From Anagrus nilaparvatae (Eukaryota; Arthropoda; Insecta; Hymenoptera; Mymaridae), in assembly GCA_022575985.1 (NCBI GenBank), contig JAKSXM010000014.1, forward strand, positions 24,614,001 through 24,678,000: a DNA stretch of 64,000 nucleotides, read 5' to 3'. Under the pieces are notes generated by a model. The model was given only the letters and a program-made list of their open reading frames with translations. It made no database searches and was not told where the DNA came from. Every line of letters starts with the position of its first letter. The stretch's first letter is position 1. The translations under genes and the position numbers were made by a program. This document shows positions 1 through 15,178 of this stretch, piece by piece.

Positions 1-3000
1 TATACAATAATTTTAATACTTATTTAATTTATTTATATCTTGTTTTTTAATCACGCTGGCCTGGTGGGCCGTATTTGTTTTAGTTTTCCTCTACATAGAA
101 TATTCTCTTATTATTGTAAACTTGGTTTATAAAAATTTTAACCAATTCAAATGGATTCATGCAAGTAGATCCAAAGATTCTAAAAATACAATATTTTTGA
201 TACCTATTTAAATTTTTATATCTTGTTTATTTATTTCTCAGGCCTTTAGGACTGTATTTGTTAAGGTTTTTCTCTATTTTACATATTTTTTCATTATAAA
301 TAAACTTGTTTTATAAAAATTTTAACCTATTCAAATAGTTTCATGAAAGTGGATCCACCTTTTCTAAATATACAATAATATTAATACTTATTTAATTTAT
401 TTATATCTTGTTTTTTAATTACGCTGGCCTGAAGGGCCGTATTTGTTTTAGTTTTCCTCTACGTAGAATATTCTCTTATTATTAGTAAACTTGGTTTATA
501 AAAATTTTAACCGATTCAAATGGTTTCATGCAAGTAGATCCAAAGATTCTAAAAATACAATATTTTTAATACCTATTTATATTTTTATATCTTGTTTTTT
601 TATTTCTCAGGCCTTTTGAACTGTATTTGTTTAGATTTTTCTCTATTTTACATATTTTTTCATTATAAGTAAACTTGTTTTATAAAAATTTTAACCTATT
701 CAAATGGTTTTATGAAAGTGGATCCACCTTTTCTAAATATACAATAATTTTAATACTTATTTAATTTATTTATATCTTGTTTTTTAATTACGCTGGCCTG
801 GTGGGCCGTATTTGTTTTAGTTTTCCTCTACGTAGAATATTCTCTCATTATTAGTAAAATTGGTTTATAAAAATTTTAACCTATTCAAATGGTTTCATGC
901 AAGTGGATCCAACGTTTATAAAAATGCAATAATTTTGATACCTATTTAAATTTTTTATATTATGTTTTTTTATTTCTCAGGCCTTTTGGACTGTATTTGT
1001 TTAAGTTTATCTCTATTTTATATATTTTTCTATTATAAGTAAACTTGGTTTATAAGAATTTTAACCAATTCAAATGGTTTCATGAAAGTGGATCCACCTT
1101 TTCTAAATATACAATAATTTTAATACTTATTTAATTTATTTATATCTTGTTTTTTAATTACGCAGGCCTGGTGGGCCGTATTTGTTTTAGTTTTCCTCTA
1201 CATAGAATATTCTCTTATTATTAGTAAACTTGGTTTATAAAAATTTTAACCAACTCAAATGGTTTCAAGCAAGTAGATCCAAAGATTCTAAAAATACAAT
1301 ATTTTTGATACCTATTTAAATTTTTATATCTTGTTTTTTTATTTCTCAGGCCTTTTGGATTGTATTTGTTAAGGTTTTTCTCTATTTTACATATTTTTTA
1401 ATTATAAGTAAACTTGTTTTATAAAAATTTTAACCTATTAAAATGGTTTCATGAAAGTAGATCCACCTTTTCTAAATATACAATAATTTTAATACTTATT
1501 TAATTTATTTATATCTTGTTTTTTAATTACGCTGGCCTGAAGGGCCGTATTTGTTTAAGTTTTTCTCTACGTAGAATATTCTCTCATTATTAGTAAAATT
1601 GGTTTATAAAAATTTTAACCAATTCAAATGGTTTTATGCAAGTAGATCCAACGTTTATAAAAATACAATAATTTTGATACCTAATTAAATTTTTTATATC
1701 TTGTTTTTTTATTACTCAGGCATTTTTGACTGTATTTGTTTAGGTTTTTCTCTATTTTACATATTTTTTCATTATAAGTAAACTTGTTTTATAAAAATTT
1801 TAACCTATTCAAATGGTTTCATGCAAGTGGATCCAACGTTTATAAAAATACAATAATTTTGATACCTATTTAAATTTTTTATATTATGTTTTTTTATTTC
1901 TCAGGCCTTTTGGACTGTATTTGTTTAAGTTTATCTCTATTTTATATATTTTTCTATTATAAGTAAACTTGGTTTATAAGAATTTTAACCAATTCAAATG
2001 GTTTCATGAAAGTGGATCCACCTTTTCTAAATATACAATAATTTTAATACTTATTTAATTTATTTATATCTTGTTTTTTAATTACGCTGGCCTGGTGGGC
2101 CGTATTTGTTTTAGTTTTCCTCTACATAGAATATTCTCTTATTATTAGTAAACTTGGTTTATAAAAATTTTAACCAATTCAAATGGTTTCAAGCAAGTAG
2201 ATCCAAAGATTCTAAAAATACAATATTTTTGATACCTATTTATATTTTTATATCTTGTTTTTTTATTTCTCAGGCCTTTTGGACTGTATTTGTTAAGGTT
2301 TTTCTCAATTTTACATATTTTTTCATTATAAGTAAACTTGTTTTATAAAAATTTTAACCTAATCAAATGGTTTCATGAAAGTGGATCCACCTTTTCTAAA
2401 TATACAATAATTTTAATACTTTTTTAATTTATTTATATCTTGTTTTTTAATTACGCTGGTTTGAAGGGCCGTATTTGTTTTAGTTTTCCTCTACGTAGAA
2501 TATTCTCTTATTATAAGTAAACTTGTTTTATAAAAATTTTAACCTAATCAAATGGTTTCATGAAAGTGGATCCACCTTTTCTAAATATACAATAATTTTA
2601 ATACTTTTTTAATTTATTTATATCTTGTTTTTTAATTACGCTGGCCTGAAGGGCCGTATTTGTTTTAGTTTTCCTCTACGTAGAATATTATCTTATTATT
2701 AGTAAACTTGGTTTATAAAAATTTTAACCAATTCAAATGTTTTCATGCAAGTAGATCCAAAGATTCTAAAAATACAATATTTTTGATACATATTTTTATT
2801 TTTATATCTTGTTTTTTATTTCTCAGGCCTTTTGGACTGTATTTGTTAAGGTTTTTCTCTATTTTACATATTTTTTCATTATAAGTAAACTTGTTTAACC
2901 TATTCAAATGGTTTCATGAAAGTGGATCCACCTTTTCTAAATATACAATAATTTTAATACTTTTTTAATTTATTTAAATCTTGTTTTTTAATTACGCTGG

Positions 3001-5934
3001 CCTGAAGGGCCGTATTTGTTTTAGTTTTCCTCTACGTAGAATATTCTCTTATATTAGTAAACTTGGTTTATAAAAATTTTAACCAATTCAAATGGTTTCA
3101 TGCAAGTAGATCCAAAGATTCTAAAAAAACAATATTTTTGATACCTATTTAAATTTTTATATCTTGTTTATTAATTTCTCAGGCTTTTTGGACTGTATTT
3201 GTTAAGGTTTTTCTCTATTTTACATATTTTTTCATTATAAGTAAACTTGTTTTATAAAAATTTTAACCTAATCAAATGGTTTCATGAAAGTGGATCCACC
3301 TTTTCTAAATATACAATAATTTTAATACTTATTTAATTTATTTATATCTTGTTTTTTAATTACGCTGGCCTGTTGGGCCGTATTTGTATTAGTTTTCCTC
3401 TACGTAGAATATTCTCTCATTATTAGTAAAATTGGTTTATAAAAATTTTAACCTATTCAAATGGTTTCATGCAAGTGGATCCAACGTTTATAAAAATACA
3501 ATAATTTTGATACCTATTTAAATTTTTTTTATTATGTTTTTTTATTTCTCAGGCCTTTTGGACTGTATTTGTTTAAGTTTATCTCTATTTTATATATTTT
3601 TCTATTATAAGTAAACTTGGTTTATAAGAATTTTAACCATATCAAATGGTTTCATGAAAGTGGATCCACCTTTTCTAAATATACAATAATTTTAATACTT
3701 ATTTAATTTATTTATATCTTGTTTTTTAATTACGCAGGCCTGGTGGGCCGTATTTGTTTTAGTTTTCCTCTACATAGAATATTCTCTTATATTAGTAAAC
3801 TTGGTTTATAAAAATTTTAACCAATTCAAATGGTTTCATGCAAGTAGATCCAAAGATTCTAAAAAAACAATATTTTTGATACCTATTTAAATTTTTATAT
3901 CTTGTTTATTAATTTCTCAGGCTTTTTGGACTGTATTTGTTAAGGTTTTTCTCTATTTTACATATTTTTTCATTATAAGTAAACTTGTTTTATAAAAATT
4001 TTAACCTAATCAAATGGTTTCATGAAACTGGATCCACCTTTTCTAAATATACAATAATTTTAATACTTATTTAATTTATTTATATCTTGTTTTTTAATTA
4101 CGCTGGCCTGTTGGGCCGTATTTGTATTAGTTTTCCTCTACGTAGAATATTCTCTCATTATTAGTAAAATTGGTTTATAAAAATTTTAACCTATTCAAAT
4201 GGTTTCATGCAAGTGGATCCAACGTTTATAAAAATACAATAATTTTGATACCTATTTAAATTTTTTTTATTATGTTTTTTTATTTCTCAGGCCTTTTGGA
4301 CTGTATTTGTTTAAGTTTATCTCTATTTTATATATTTTTCTATTATAAGTAAACTTGGTTTATAAATACAATATAAACTTACTACAATGTAAACTTGGTT
4401 TATAAAGATTTTAACCAATTCAAATGGTTTCAAGCAAGTAGATCCAAAGATTCTAATAATACAATATTTTTGATACCTATTTATATTTTTATATCTTGTT
4501 TTTTTATTTCTCAGGCCTTTTGGATTGTATTTGTTAAGGTTTTTCTCTATTTTACATATTTTTTCATTATAAGTAAACTTGTTTTATAAAAATTTTAACC
4601 TATTCAAATGGTTTCATGAAAGTGGATCCACCTTTTCTAAATATACAATAATTTTAATACTTTTTTAATTTATTTATATCTTGTTTTTTAATTACGCTGG
4701 CCTGAAGGGCCGTATTTGTTTAAGTTTTTCTCTACGTAGAATATTCTCTCAATATTAGTAAAATTGGTTTATAAAAATTTTAACCAATTCAAATGAATTC
4801 ATAAAAGTGGATCCAAAGATTCTAAAAATACAATATTTTTGATACATATTTAAATTTTTATATCTTGTTTTTTTATTTCTCAGGCCTTTTGGACTGTATT
4901 TGTTTAAGTTTTTCTCTATTTTATATATTTTTCTATTATAAGTAAACTTGGTTTATAAGAATTTTAACCAATTCAAATGGTTTCATGAAAGTGGATCCAC
5001 CTTTTCTAAATATACAATAATTTTAATACTTATTTAATTTATTTATATTTTGTTTTTTAATCACGCTGGCCTGGTGGGCCGTATTTGTTTTAGTTTTCCT
5101 CTACATAGAATATTCTCTTATTATTAGTAAAATTGGTTTATAAAAATTTTAACCAATTCAAATGGTTTTATGCAAGTAGATCCAACGTTTATAAAAATAC
5201 AATAATTTTGATACCTAATTAAATTTTTTATATCTTGTTTTTTTATTTCTCAGGCATTTTTGACTGTATTTGTTTAGGTTTTTCTCTATTTTACATATTT
5301 TTTCATTATAAGTAAACTTGTTTTATAAAAATTTTAACCTATTCAAATGGTTTCATGCAAGTGGATCCAACGTTTATAAAAATACAATAATTTTGATACC
5401 TATTTAAATTTTTTATATTATGTTTTTTTATTTCTCAGGCCTTTTGGACTGTATTTGTTTAAGTTTATCTCTATTTTATATATTTTTCTATTATAAGTAA
5501 ACTTGGTTTATAAGAATTTTAACCAATTCAAATGGTTTCATGAAAGTGGATCCACCTTTTCTAAATATACAATAATTTTAATACTTATTTAATTTATTTA
5601 TATCTTGTTTTTTAATTACGCTGGCCTGGTGGGCCGTATTTGTTTTAGTTTTCCTCTACATAGAATATTCTCTTATTATTAGTAAACTTGGTTTATAAAA
5701 ATTTTAACCAATTCAAATGGTTTCAAGCAAGTAGATCCAAAGATTCTAAAAATACAATATTTTTGATACCTATTTATATTTTTATATCTTGTTTTTTTAT
5801 TTCTCAGGCCTTTTGGACTGTATTTGTTAAGGTTTTTCTCTATTTTACATATTTTTTCATTATAAGTAAACTTGTTTTATAAAAATTTTAACCTAATCAA
5901 ATGGTTTCATGAAAGTGGATCCACCTTTTCTAAA
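1..5934 (+). repeat. Higher-order repeat unit, copy 1 (32 monomers)
   Basis: Position 1 matches 5935, and the two stretches agree through about 5128/11062, including rare private variants such as TTATTGTAAACTT near 115/6049 and GTTTATTTATTTCTC near 226/6160. The period of 5,934 bp is 32 monomers of about 185 bp. After 5128 the first copy carries about 554 bp (three monomers) that the second lacks. Preservation of private variants indicates a recent block duplication, or possibly an assembly duplication. Confidence 0.85.
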
Positions 5935-8900
5935 TATACAATAATTTTAATACTTATTTAATTTATTTATATCTTGTTTTTTAATCACGCTGGCCTGGTG
6001 GGCCGTATTTGTTTTAGTTTTCCTCTACATAGAATATTCTCTTATTATTGTAAACTTGGTTTATAAAAATTTTAACCAATTCAAATGGATTCATGCAAGT
6101 AGATCCAAAGATTCTAAAAATACAATATTTTTGATACCTATTTAAATTTTTATATCTTGTTTATTTATTTCTCAGGCCTTTAGGACTGTATTTGTTAAGG
6201 TTTTTCTCTATTTTACATATTTTTTCATTATAAATAAACTTGTTTTATAAAAATTTTAACCTATTCAAATAGTTTCATGAAAGTGGATCCACCTTTTCTA
6301 AATATACAATAATATTAATACTTATTTAATTTATTTATATCTTGTTTTTTAATTACGCTGGCCTGAAGGGCCGTATTTGTTTTAGTTTTCCTCTACGTAG
6401 AATATTCTCTTATTATTAGTAAACTTGGTTTATAAAAATTTTAACCGATTCAAATGGTTTCATGCAAGTAGATCCAAAGATTCTAAAAATACAATATTTT
6501 TAATACCTATTTATATTTTTATATCTTGTTTTTTTATTTCTCAGGCCTTTTGAACTGTATTTGTTTAGATTTTTCTCTATTTTACATATTTTTTCATTAT
6601 AAGTAAACTTGTTTTATAAAAATTTTAACCTATTCAAATGGTTTTATGAAAGTGGATCCACCTTTTCTAAATATACAATAATTTTAATACTTATTTAATT
6701 TATTTATATCTTGTTTTTTAATTACGCTGGCCTGGTGGGCCGTATTTGTTTTAGTTTTCCTCTACGTAGAATATTCTCTCATTATTAGTAAAATTGGTTT
6801 ATAAAAATTTTAACCTATTCAAATGGTTTCATGCAAGTGGATCCAACGTTTATAAAAATGCAATAATTTTGATACCTATTTAAATTTTTTATATTATGTT
6901 TTTTTATTTCTCAGGCCTTTTGGACTGTATTTGTTTAAGTTTATCTCTATTTTATATATTTTTCTATTATAAGTAAACTTGGTTTATAAGAATTTTAACC
7001 AATTCAAATGGTTTCATGAAAGTGGATCCACCTTTTCTAAATATACAATAATTTTAATACTTATTTAATTTATTTATATCTTGTTTTTTAATTACGCAGG
7101 CCTGGTGGGCCGTATTTGTTTTAGTTTTCCTCTACATAGAATATTCTCTTATTATTAGTAAACTTGGTTTATAAAAATTTTAACCAACTCAAATGGTTTC
7201 AAGCAAGTAGATCCAAAGATTCTAAAAATACAATATTTTTGATACCTATTTAAATTTTTATATCTTGTTTTTTTATTTCTCAGGCCTTTTGGATTGTATT
7301 TGTTAAGGTTTTTCTCTATTTTACATATTTTTTAATTATAAGTAAACTTGTTTTATAAAAATTTTAACCTATTAAAATGGTTTCATGAAAGTAGATCCAC
7401 CTTTTCTAAATATACAATAATTTTAATACTTATTTAATTTATTTATATCTTGTTTTTTAATTACGCTGGCCTGAAGGGCCGTATTTGTTTAAGTTTTTCT
7501 CTACGTAGAATATTCTCTCATTATTAGTAAAATTGGTTTATAAAAATTTTAACCAATTCAAATGGTTTTATGCAAGTAGATCCAACGTTTATAAAAATAC
7601 AATAATTTTGATACCTAATTAAATTTTTTATATCTTGTTTTTTTATTACTCAGGCATTTTTGACTGTATTTGTTTAGGTTTTTCTCTATTTTACATATTT
7701 TTTCATTATAAGTAAACTTGTTTTATAAAAATTTTAACCTATTCAAATGGTTTCATGCAAGTGGATCCAACGTTTATAAAAATACAATAATTTTGATACC
7801 TATTTAAATTTTTTATATTATGTTTTTTTATTTCTCAGGCCTTTTGGACTGTATTTGTTTAAGTTTATCTCTATTTTATATATTTTTCTATTATAAGTAA
7901 ACTTGGTTTATAAGAATTTTAACCAATTCAAATGGTTTCATGAAAGTGGATCCACCTTTTCTAAATATACAATAATTTTAATACTTATTTAATTTATTTA
8001 TATCTTGTTTTTTAATTACGCTGGCCTGGTGGGCCGTATTTGTTTTAGTTTTCCTCTACATAGAATATTCTCTTATTATTAGTAAACTTGGTTTATAAAA
8101 ATTTTAACCAATTCAAATGGTTTCAAGCAAGTAGATCCAAAGATTCTAAAAATACAATATTTTTGATACCTATTTATATTTTTATATCTTGTTTTTTTAT
8201 TTCTCAGGCCTTTTGGACTGTATTTGTTAAGGTTTTTCTCAATTTTACATATTTTTTCATTATAAGTAAACTTGTTTTATAAAAATTTTAACCTAATCAA
8301 ATGGTTTCATGAAAGTGGATCCACCTTTTCTAAATATACAATAATTTTAATACTTTTTTAATTTATTTATATCTTGTTTTTTAATTACGCTGGTTTGAAG
8401 GGCCGTATTTGTTTTAGTTTTCCTCTACGTAGAATATTCTCTTATTATAAGTAAACTTGTTTTATAAAAATTTTAACCTAATCAAATGGTTTCATGAAAG
8501 TGGATCCACCTTTTCTAAATATACAATAATTTTAATACTTTTTTAATTTATTTATATCTTGTTTTTTAATTACGCTGGCCTGAAGGGCCGTATTTGTTTT
8601 AGTTTTCCTCTACGTAGAATATTATCTTATTATTAGTAAACTTGGTTTATAAAAATTTTAACCAATTCAAATGTTTTCATGCAAGTAGATCCAAAGATTC
8701 TAAAAATACAATATTTTTGATACATATTTTTATTTTTATATCTTGTTTTTTATTTCTCAGGCCTTTTGGACTGTATTTGTTAAGGTTTTTCTCTATTTTA
8801 CATATTTTTTCATTATAAGTAAACTTGTTTAACCTATTCAAATGGTTTCATGAAAGTGGATCCACCTTTTCTAAATATACAATAATTTTAATACTTTTTT

Positions 8901-11062
8901 AATTTATTTAAATCTTGTTTTTTAATTACGCTGGCCTGAAGGGCCGTATTTGTTTTAGTTTTCCTCTACGTAGAATATTCTCTTATATTAGTAAACTTGG
9001 TTTATAAAAATTTTAACCAATTCAAATGGTTTCATGCAAGTAGATCCAAAGATTCTAAAAAAACAATATTTTTGATACCTATTTAAATTTTTATATCTTG
9101 TTTATTAATTTCTCAGGCTTTTTGGACTGTATTTGTTAAGGTTTTTCTCTATTTTACATATTTTTTCATTATAAGTAAACTTGTTTTATAAAAATTTTAA
9201 CCTAATCAAATGGTTTCATGAAAGTGGATCCACCTTTTCTAAATATACAATAATTTTAATACTTATTTAATTTATTTATATCTTGTTTTTTAATTACGCT
9301 GGCCTGTTGGGCCGTATTTGTATTAGTTTTCCTCTACGTAGAATATTCTCTCATTATTAGTAAAATTGGTTTATAAAAATTTTAACCTATTCAAATGGTT
9401 TCATGCAAGTGGATCCAACGTTTATAAAAATACAATAATTTTGATACCTATTTAAATTTTTTTTATTATGTTTTTTTATTTCTCAGGCCTTTTGGACTGT
9501 ATTTGTTTAAGTTTATCTCTATTTTATATATTTTTCTATTATAAGTAAACTTGGTTTATAAGAATTTTAACCATATCAAATGGTTTCATGAAAGTGGATC
9601 CACCTTTTCTAAATATACAATAATTTTAATACTTATTTAATTTATTTATATCTTGTTTTTTAATTACGCAGGCCTGGTGGGCCGTATTTGTTTTAGTTTT
9701 CCTCTACATAGAATATTCTCTTATATTAGTAAACTTGGTTTATAAAAATTTTAACCAATTCAAATGGTTTCATGCAAGTAGATCCAAAGATTCTAAAAAA
9801 ACAATATTTTTGATACCTATTTAAATTTTTATATCTTGTTTATTAATTTCTCAGGCTTTTTGGACTGTATTTGTTAAGGTTTTTCTCTATTTTACATATT
9901 TTTTCATTATAAGTAAACTTGTTTTATAAAAATTTTAACCTAATCAAATGGTTTCATGAAACTGGATCCACCTTTTCTAAATATACAATAATTTTAATAC
10001 TTATTTAATTTATTTATATCTTGTTTTTTAATTACGCTGGCCTGTTGGGCCGTATTTGTATTAGTTTTCCTCTACGTAGAATATTCTCTCATTATTAGTA
10101 AAATTGGTTTATAAAAATTTTAACCTATTCAAATGGTTTCATGCAAGTGGATCCAACGTTTATAAAAATACAATAATTTTGATACCTATTTAAATTTTTT
10201 TTATTATGTTTTTTTATTTCTCAGGCCTTTTGGACTGTATTTGTTTAAGTTTATCTCTATTTTATATATTTTTCTATTATAAGTAAACTTGGTTTATAAA
10301 TACAATATAAACTTACTACAATGTAAACTTGGTTTATAAAGATTTTAACCAATTCAAATGGTTTCAAGCAAGTAGATCCAAAGATTCTAATAATACAATA
10401 TTTTTGATACCTATTTATATTTTTATATCTTGTTTTTTTATTTCTCAGGCCTTTTGGATTGTATTTGTTAAGGTTTTTCTCTATTTTACATATTTTTTCA
10501 TTATAAGTAAACTTGTTTTATAAAAATTTTAACCTATTCAAATGGTTTCATGAAAGTGGATCCACCTTTTCTAAATATACAATAATTTTAATACTTTTTT
10601 AATTTATTTATATCTTGTTTTTTAATTACGCTGGCCTGAAGGGCCGTATTTGTTTAAGTTTTTCTCTACGTAGAATATTCTCTCAATATTAGTAAAATTG
10701 GTTTATAAAAATTTTAACCAATTCAAATGAATTCATAAAAGTGGATCCAAAGATTCTAAAAATACAATATTTTTGATACATATTTAAATTTTTATATCTT
10801 GTTTTTTTATTTCTCAGGCCTTTTGGACTGTATTTGTTTAAGTTTTTCTCTATTTTATATATTTTTCTATTATAAGTAAACTTGGTTTATAAGAATTTTA
10901 ACCAATTCAAATGGTTTCATGAAAGTGGATCCACCTTTTCTAAATATACAATAATTTTAATACTTATTTAATTTATTTATATTTTGTTTTTTAATCACGC
11001 TGGCCTGGTGGGCCGTATTTGTTTTAGTTTTCCTCTACATAGAATATTCTCTTATTATTAGT
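5935..11062 (+). repeat. Higher-order repeat unit, copy 2 (partial)
   Basis: This is the second copy of the 5,934-bp superunit, matching 1-5128 with no difference noticed at the positions compared. At about 11063 it jumps to sequence corresponding to about 5683 of copy 1 (offset 5,379-5,380), which fits unequal exchange within the array removing three monomers. Confidence 0.8.
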
Positions 11063-12082
11063 AAACTTGGTTTATAAAAATTTTAACCAATTCAAATGGT
11101 TTCAAGCAAGTAGATCCAAAAATTCTAAAAATACAATATTTTTGATACCTATTTATATTTTTATATCTTGTTTTTTTATTTCTCAGGCCTTTTGGACTGT
11201 ATTTGTTAAGGTTTTTCTCTATTTTACATATTTTTTCATTATAAGTAAACTTGTTTTATAAAAATTTTAACCTAATCAAATGGTTTCATGAAAGTGGATC
11301 CACCTTTTCTAAATATACAATAATTTTAATACTTTTTTAATTTATTTATATCTTGTTTTTTAATTACGCTGGCCTGAAGGGCCGTATTTGTTTTAGTTTT
11401 CCTCTACGTAGAATATTATCTTATTATTAGTAAACTTGGTTTATAAAAATTTTAACCAATTCAAATGGTTTCATGCAAGTAGATCCAAAGATTCTACAAA
11501 TACAATATTTTTGATACATATTTATATTTTTATATTATGTTTTTTTATTTCTCAGGCCTTTTGGACTGTATTTGTTTAAGTTTATCTCTATTTTATATAT
11601 TTTTTCATTATAAGTAAACTTGTTTTATAAAAATTTTAACCTATTCAAATGGTTTCATGCAAGTGGATCCAACGTTTATAAAAATACAATAATTTTGATA
11701 CCTATTTAAATTTTTTATATTATGTTTTTTTATTTCTCAGGCCTTTTGGACTTTTTTTATTCAAGTTTATCTCTATTTTATATATTTTTCTATTATAAGT
11801 AAACTTGGTTTATAAGAATTTTAACCAATTCAAATGGTTTCATGAAAGTGGATCCACCTTTTCTAAATATACAATAATTTTAATACTTTTTTAATTTATT
11901 TATATCTTGTTTTTTAATTACGCTGGCCTGAAGGGCCGTATTTGTTTTAGTTTTCCTCTACGTAGAATATTATCTTATTATTAGTAAACTTGGTTTATAA
12001 AAATTTTAACCATTTCAAAAGTTTTCATGCAAGTAGATCCAAAGATTCTAAAAATACAATATTTTTGATACATATTTATATT

Positions 12083-13464
12083 TTTATATCTTGTTTTTTT
12101 ATTTCTCAGGCCTTTTTGACTGTATTTGTTTAGGTTTTTCTCTATTTTACATATTTTTGCATTATAAGTAAACTTGTTTTATAAAAATTTTAACCTATTC
12201 AAATGGTTTCATGCAAGTGGATCCAACGTTTATAAAAATACAATAATTTTGATACCTATTTAAATTTTTTATATTATGTTTTTTTATTTCTCAGGCATTT
12301 TGGGCTGTATTTGTTTAAGTTTTTCTCTATTTTATATATTTTTCTATTATATGTAAACTTGGTTTATAAGAATTTTAACCAATTCAAATGGTTTCATGAA
12401 AGTGGATCCACCTTTTCTAAATATACAATAATTTTAATACTTATTTAATTTATTTATATCTTGTTTTTTAATTACGCTGGCCTGGAGGGCCGTATTTGTT
12501 TTAGTTTTCCTCTACGTAGAATATTCTCTTATTATTAGTAAATTTGGTTTATAAAAATTTTAACCAACTCAAATGGTTTCATGCAAGTAGATCCAAAGAT
12601 TCTAAAAATACAATATTTTTGATACCTATTTAAATTTTTATATCTTGTTTTTTTATTTCTCAGGCCTTTTGGACTGTATTTGTTAAGGTTTTTCTCTATT
12701 TTACATATTTTTTCATTATAAGTAAACTTGTTTTATAAAAATTTTAACCAATTCAAATGGTTTCATGCAAGTAGATCCAAAGATTCTAAAAATACAATAT
12801 TTTTGATACCTATTTAAATTTTTATATCTTGTTTTTTTATTTCTCAGGCCTTTTGGACTGTATTTGTTTAGGTTTTTCTCTATTTTACAAATTTCTTTAT
12901 TATTAATAAACTTGTTTTATAAAAATTTTAACATTTTCAAATGGTTTCATGAAAGTGGATCCACCTTTTCTAAATATACAATAATTTTAATACTTTTTTA
13001 ATTTATTTATATCTTGTTTTTTAATTACGCTGGCCTGAAGGGCCGTATTTGTTTTAGTTTTCCTCTACGTAGAATATTCTCTTATTATTAGTAAACTTGG
13101 TTTATAAAAATTTTAACCAATTCAAATGGTTTCATGCAAGTGGATCCAACGTTTATAAAAATACAATAACTTTGATACCTAATTAAATTTTTTATATCTT
13201 GTTTTTTTATTTCTCAGGCCTTTTGGACTGTATTTGTTTAGGTTTTTCTCTATTTTACAAATTTCTTTATTATAAATAAACTTGTTTTATAAAAATTTTA
13301 ACATTTTCAAATGGTTTCATGAAAGTGGATCCACCTTTTCTAAATATACAATAATTTTAATACTTATTTAATTTATTTATATCTTGTTTTTTAATTACGC
13401 TGGCCTGGTGGGCCGTATTTGTTTTAGTTTTCCTCTACATAGAATATTCTCTTATTATTAGTAA
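12083..13464 (+). repeat. Secondary satellite duplication, empty-site copy
   Basis: This block recurs at 14300-15942, at an offset of 2,217 bp (12 monomers) before the 261-bp insert and 2,478 bp after it. Shared markers include CAGGCATTTTGGGCTG (12292 and 14509) and ACAAATTTCTTTATTATTAA. It preserves the uninterrupted TTTGTTTAGGTTTTTCTC (near 12863-12880) where the other copy is interrupted. Confidence 0.75.
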
Positions 13465-15178
13465 ATTTGGTTTATAAAAATTTTAACCAATTCAAATGGT
13501 TTCATGCAAGTAGATCCAAAGATTCTAAAAATACAATATTTTTGATACCTATTTAAATTTTTATATCTTGTTTTTTTATTTCTCAGGCCTTTTGGACTGT
13601 ATTTGTTAAGGTTTTTCTCTATTTTACATATTTTTTCATTATAAGTAAACTTGTTTTATAAAAATTTTATCCTATTCAAATGGTTTCATGAAAGTGGATC
13701 CACCTTTTCTAAATATACAATAATTTTAATACTTATTTAATTTATTTATATCTTGTTTTTTAATTACGCTGGCCTGAAGGGCCGTATTTGTTTTAGTTTT
13801 CCTCTACGTAGAATATTCTCTTATTATTAGTAAACTTGGTTTATAAAAATTTTAACCAATTCAAATGGTTTCATGCAAGTAGATCCAACGTTTATAAAAA
13901 TACAATAATTTTGATACCTATTTAAATTTTTTATATTATGTTTTTTTATTTCTCAGGCATTTTGGGCTGTATTTGTTTAAGTTTTTCTCTATTTTATATA
14001 TTTTTCCATTATATGTAAACTTGGTTTATAAGAATTTTAACCAATTCAAATGGTTTCATGAAAGTGGATCCACCTTTTCTAAATATACAATAATTTTAAT
14101 ACTTTTTTAATTTATTTATATCTTGTTTTTTAATTACGCTGGCCTGAAGGGCCGTATTTGTTTTAGTTTTCCTCTACGTAGAATATTCTCTTATTATTAG
14201 TAAACTTGGTTTATAAAAATTTTAACCAATTCAAATGGTTTCATGCAAGTGGATCCAACGTTTAAAAAAATACAATAATTTTGATACCTAATTAAATTTT
14301 TTATATCTTGTTTTTTTATTTCTCAGGCCTTTTTGACTGTATTTGTTTAGGTTTTTCTCTATTTTACATATTTTTGCATTATAAGTAAACTTGTTTTATA
14401 AAAATTTTAACCTATTCAAATGGTTTCATGCAAGTGGATCCAACGTTTATAAAAATACAATAATTTTGATACCTATTTAAATTTTTTATATTATGTTTTT
14501 TTATTTCTCAGGCATTTTGGGCTGTATTTGTTTAAGTTTTTCTCTATTTTATATATTTTTCTATTATATGTAAACTTGGTTTATAAGAATTTTAACCAAT
14601 TCAAATGGTTTCATGAAAGTGGATCCACCTTTTCTAAATATACAATAATTTTAATACTTATTTAATTTATTTATATCTTGTTTTTTAATTACGCTGGCCT
14701 GGAGGGCCGTATTTGTTTTAGTTTTCCTCTACGTAGAATATTCTCTTATTATTAGTAAATTTGGTTTATAAAAATTTTAACCAACTCAAATGGTTTCATG
14801 CAAGTAGATCCAAAGATTCTAAAAATACAATATTTTTGATACCTATTTAAATTTTTATATCTTGTTTTTTTATTTCTCAGGCCTTTTGGACTGTATTTGT
14901 TAAGGTTTTTCTCTATTTTACATATTTTTTCATTATAAGTAAACTTGTTTTATAAAAATTTTAACCAATTCAAATGGTTTCATGCAAGTAGATCCAAAGA
15001 TTCTAAAAATACAATATTTTTGATACCTATTTAAATTTTTATATCTTGTTTTTTTATTTCTCAGGCCTTTTGGACTGTATTTGTTTAGTTATATATATAA
15101 TAATAATTGAATTTTTCGCTCATTTGTATTTTTAAATATGAAAAATATATTTGATATTTGAGCTAACAATATTATTGT

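Larger units (their letters stand above)
1..15088 (+). repeat. 185-bp satellite array, forward block 1
   Basis: Tandem monomers of 184-185 bp: successive GATC cores at 352, 537, 721, 906 and 1091 are spaced 185, 184, 185 and 185. Three monomer classes are visible. Class A has GGATCCACCTTTTCTAAATA and later a GGCCTGNNGGGCC palindrome. Class B has GATCCAAAGATTCTA and CAGGCCTTTTGGACTG. Class C has GGATCCAACGTTTATAAAAA. All share an AACTTGTTTTATAAAAATTT-like stretch. About 81 monomers are present and the array runs off the left edge of the window. Short 64-codon frames recurring in class B monomers have no coding signature and are repeat artefacts. Function is unknown; a centromeric or pericentromeric satellite is the usual inference for such arrays. 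Confidence 0.95.

Noticed and set aside
2154..2348. Recurring 64-codon frames (also 4395, 5688, 8088, 10329, 11067 and minus 21441) with near-identical products
   Set aside because: They coincide with one satellite monomer class, share its 185-bp periodicity, and are broken by stops in neighbouring monomers. They are repeat artefacts, not a gene family.
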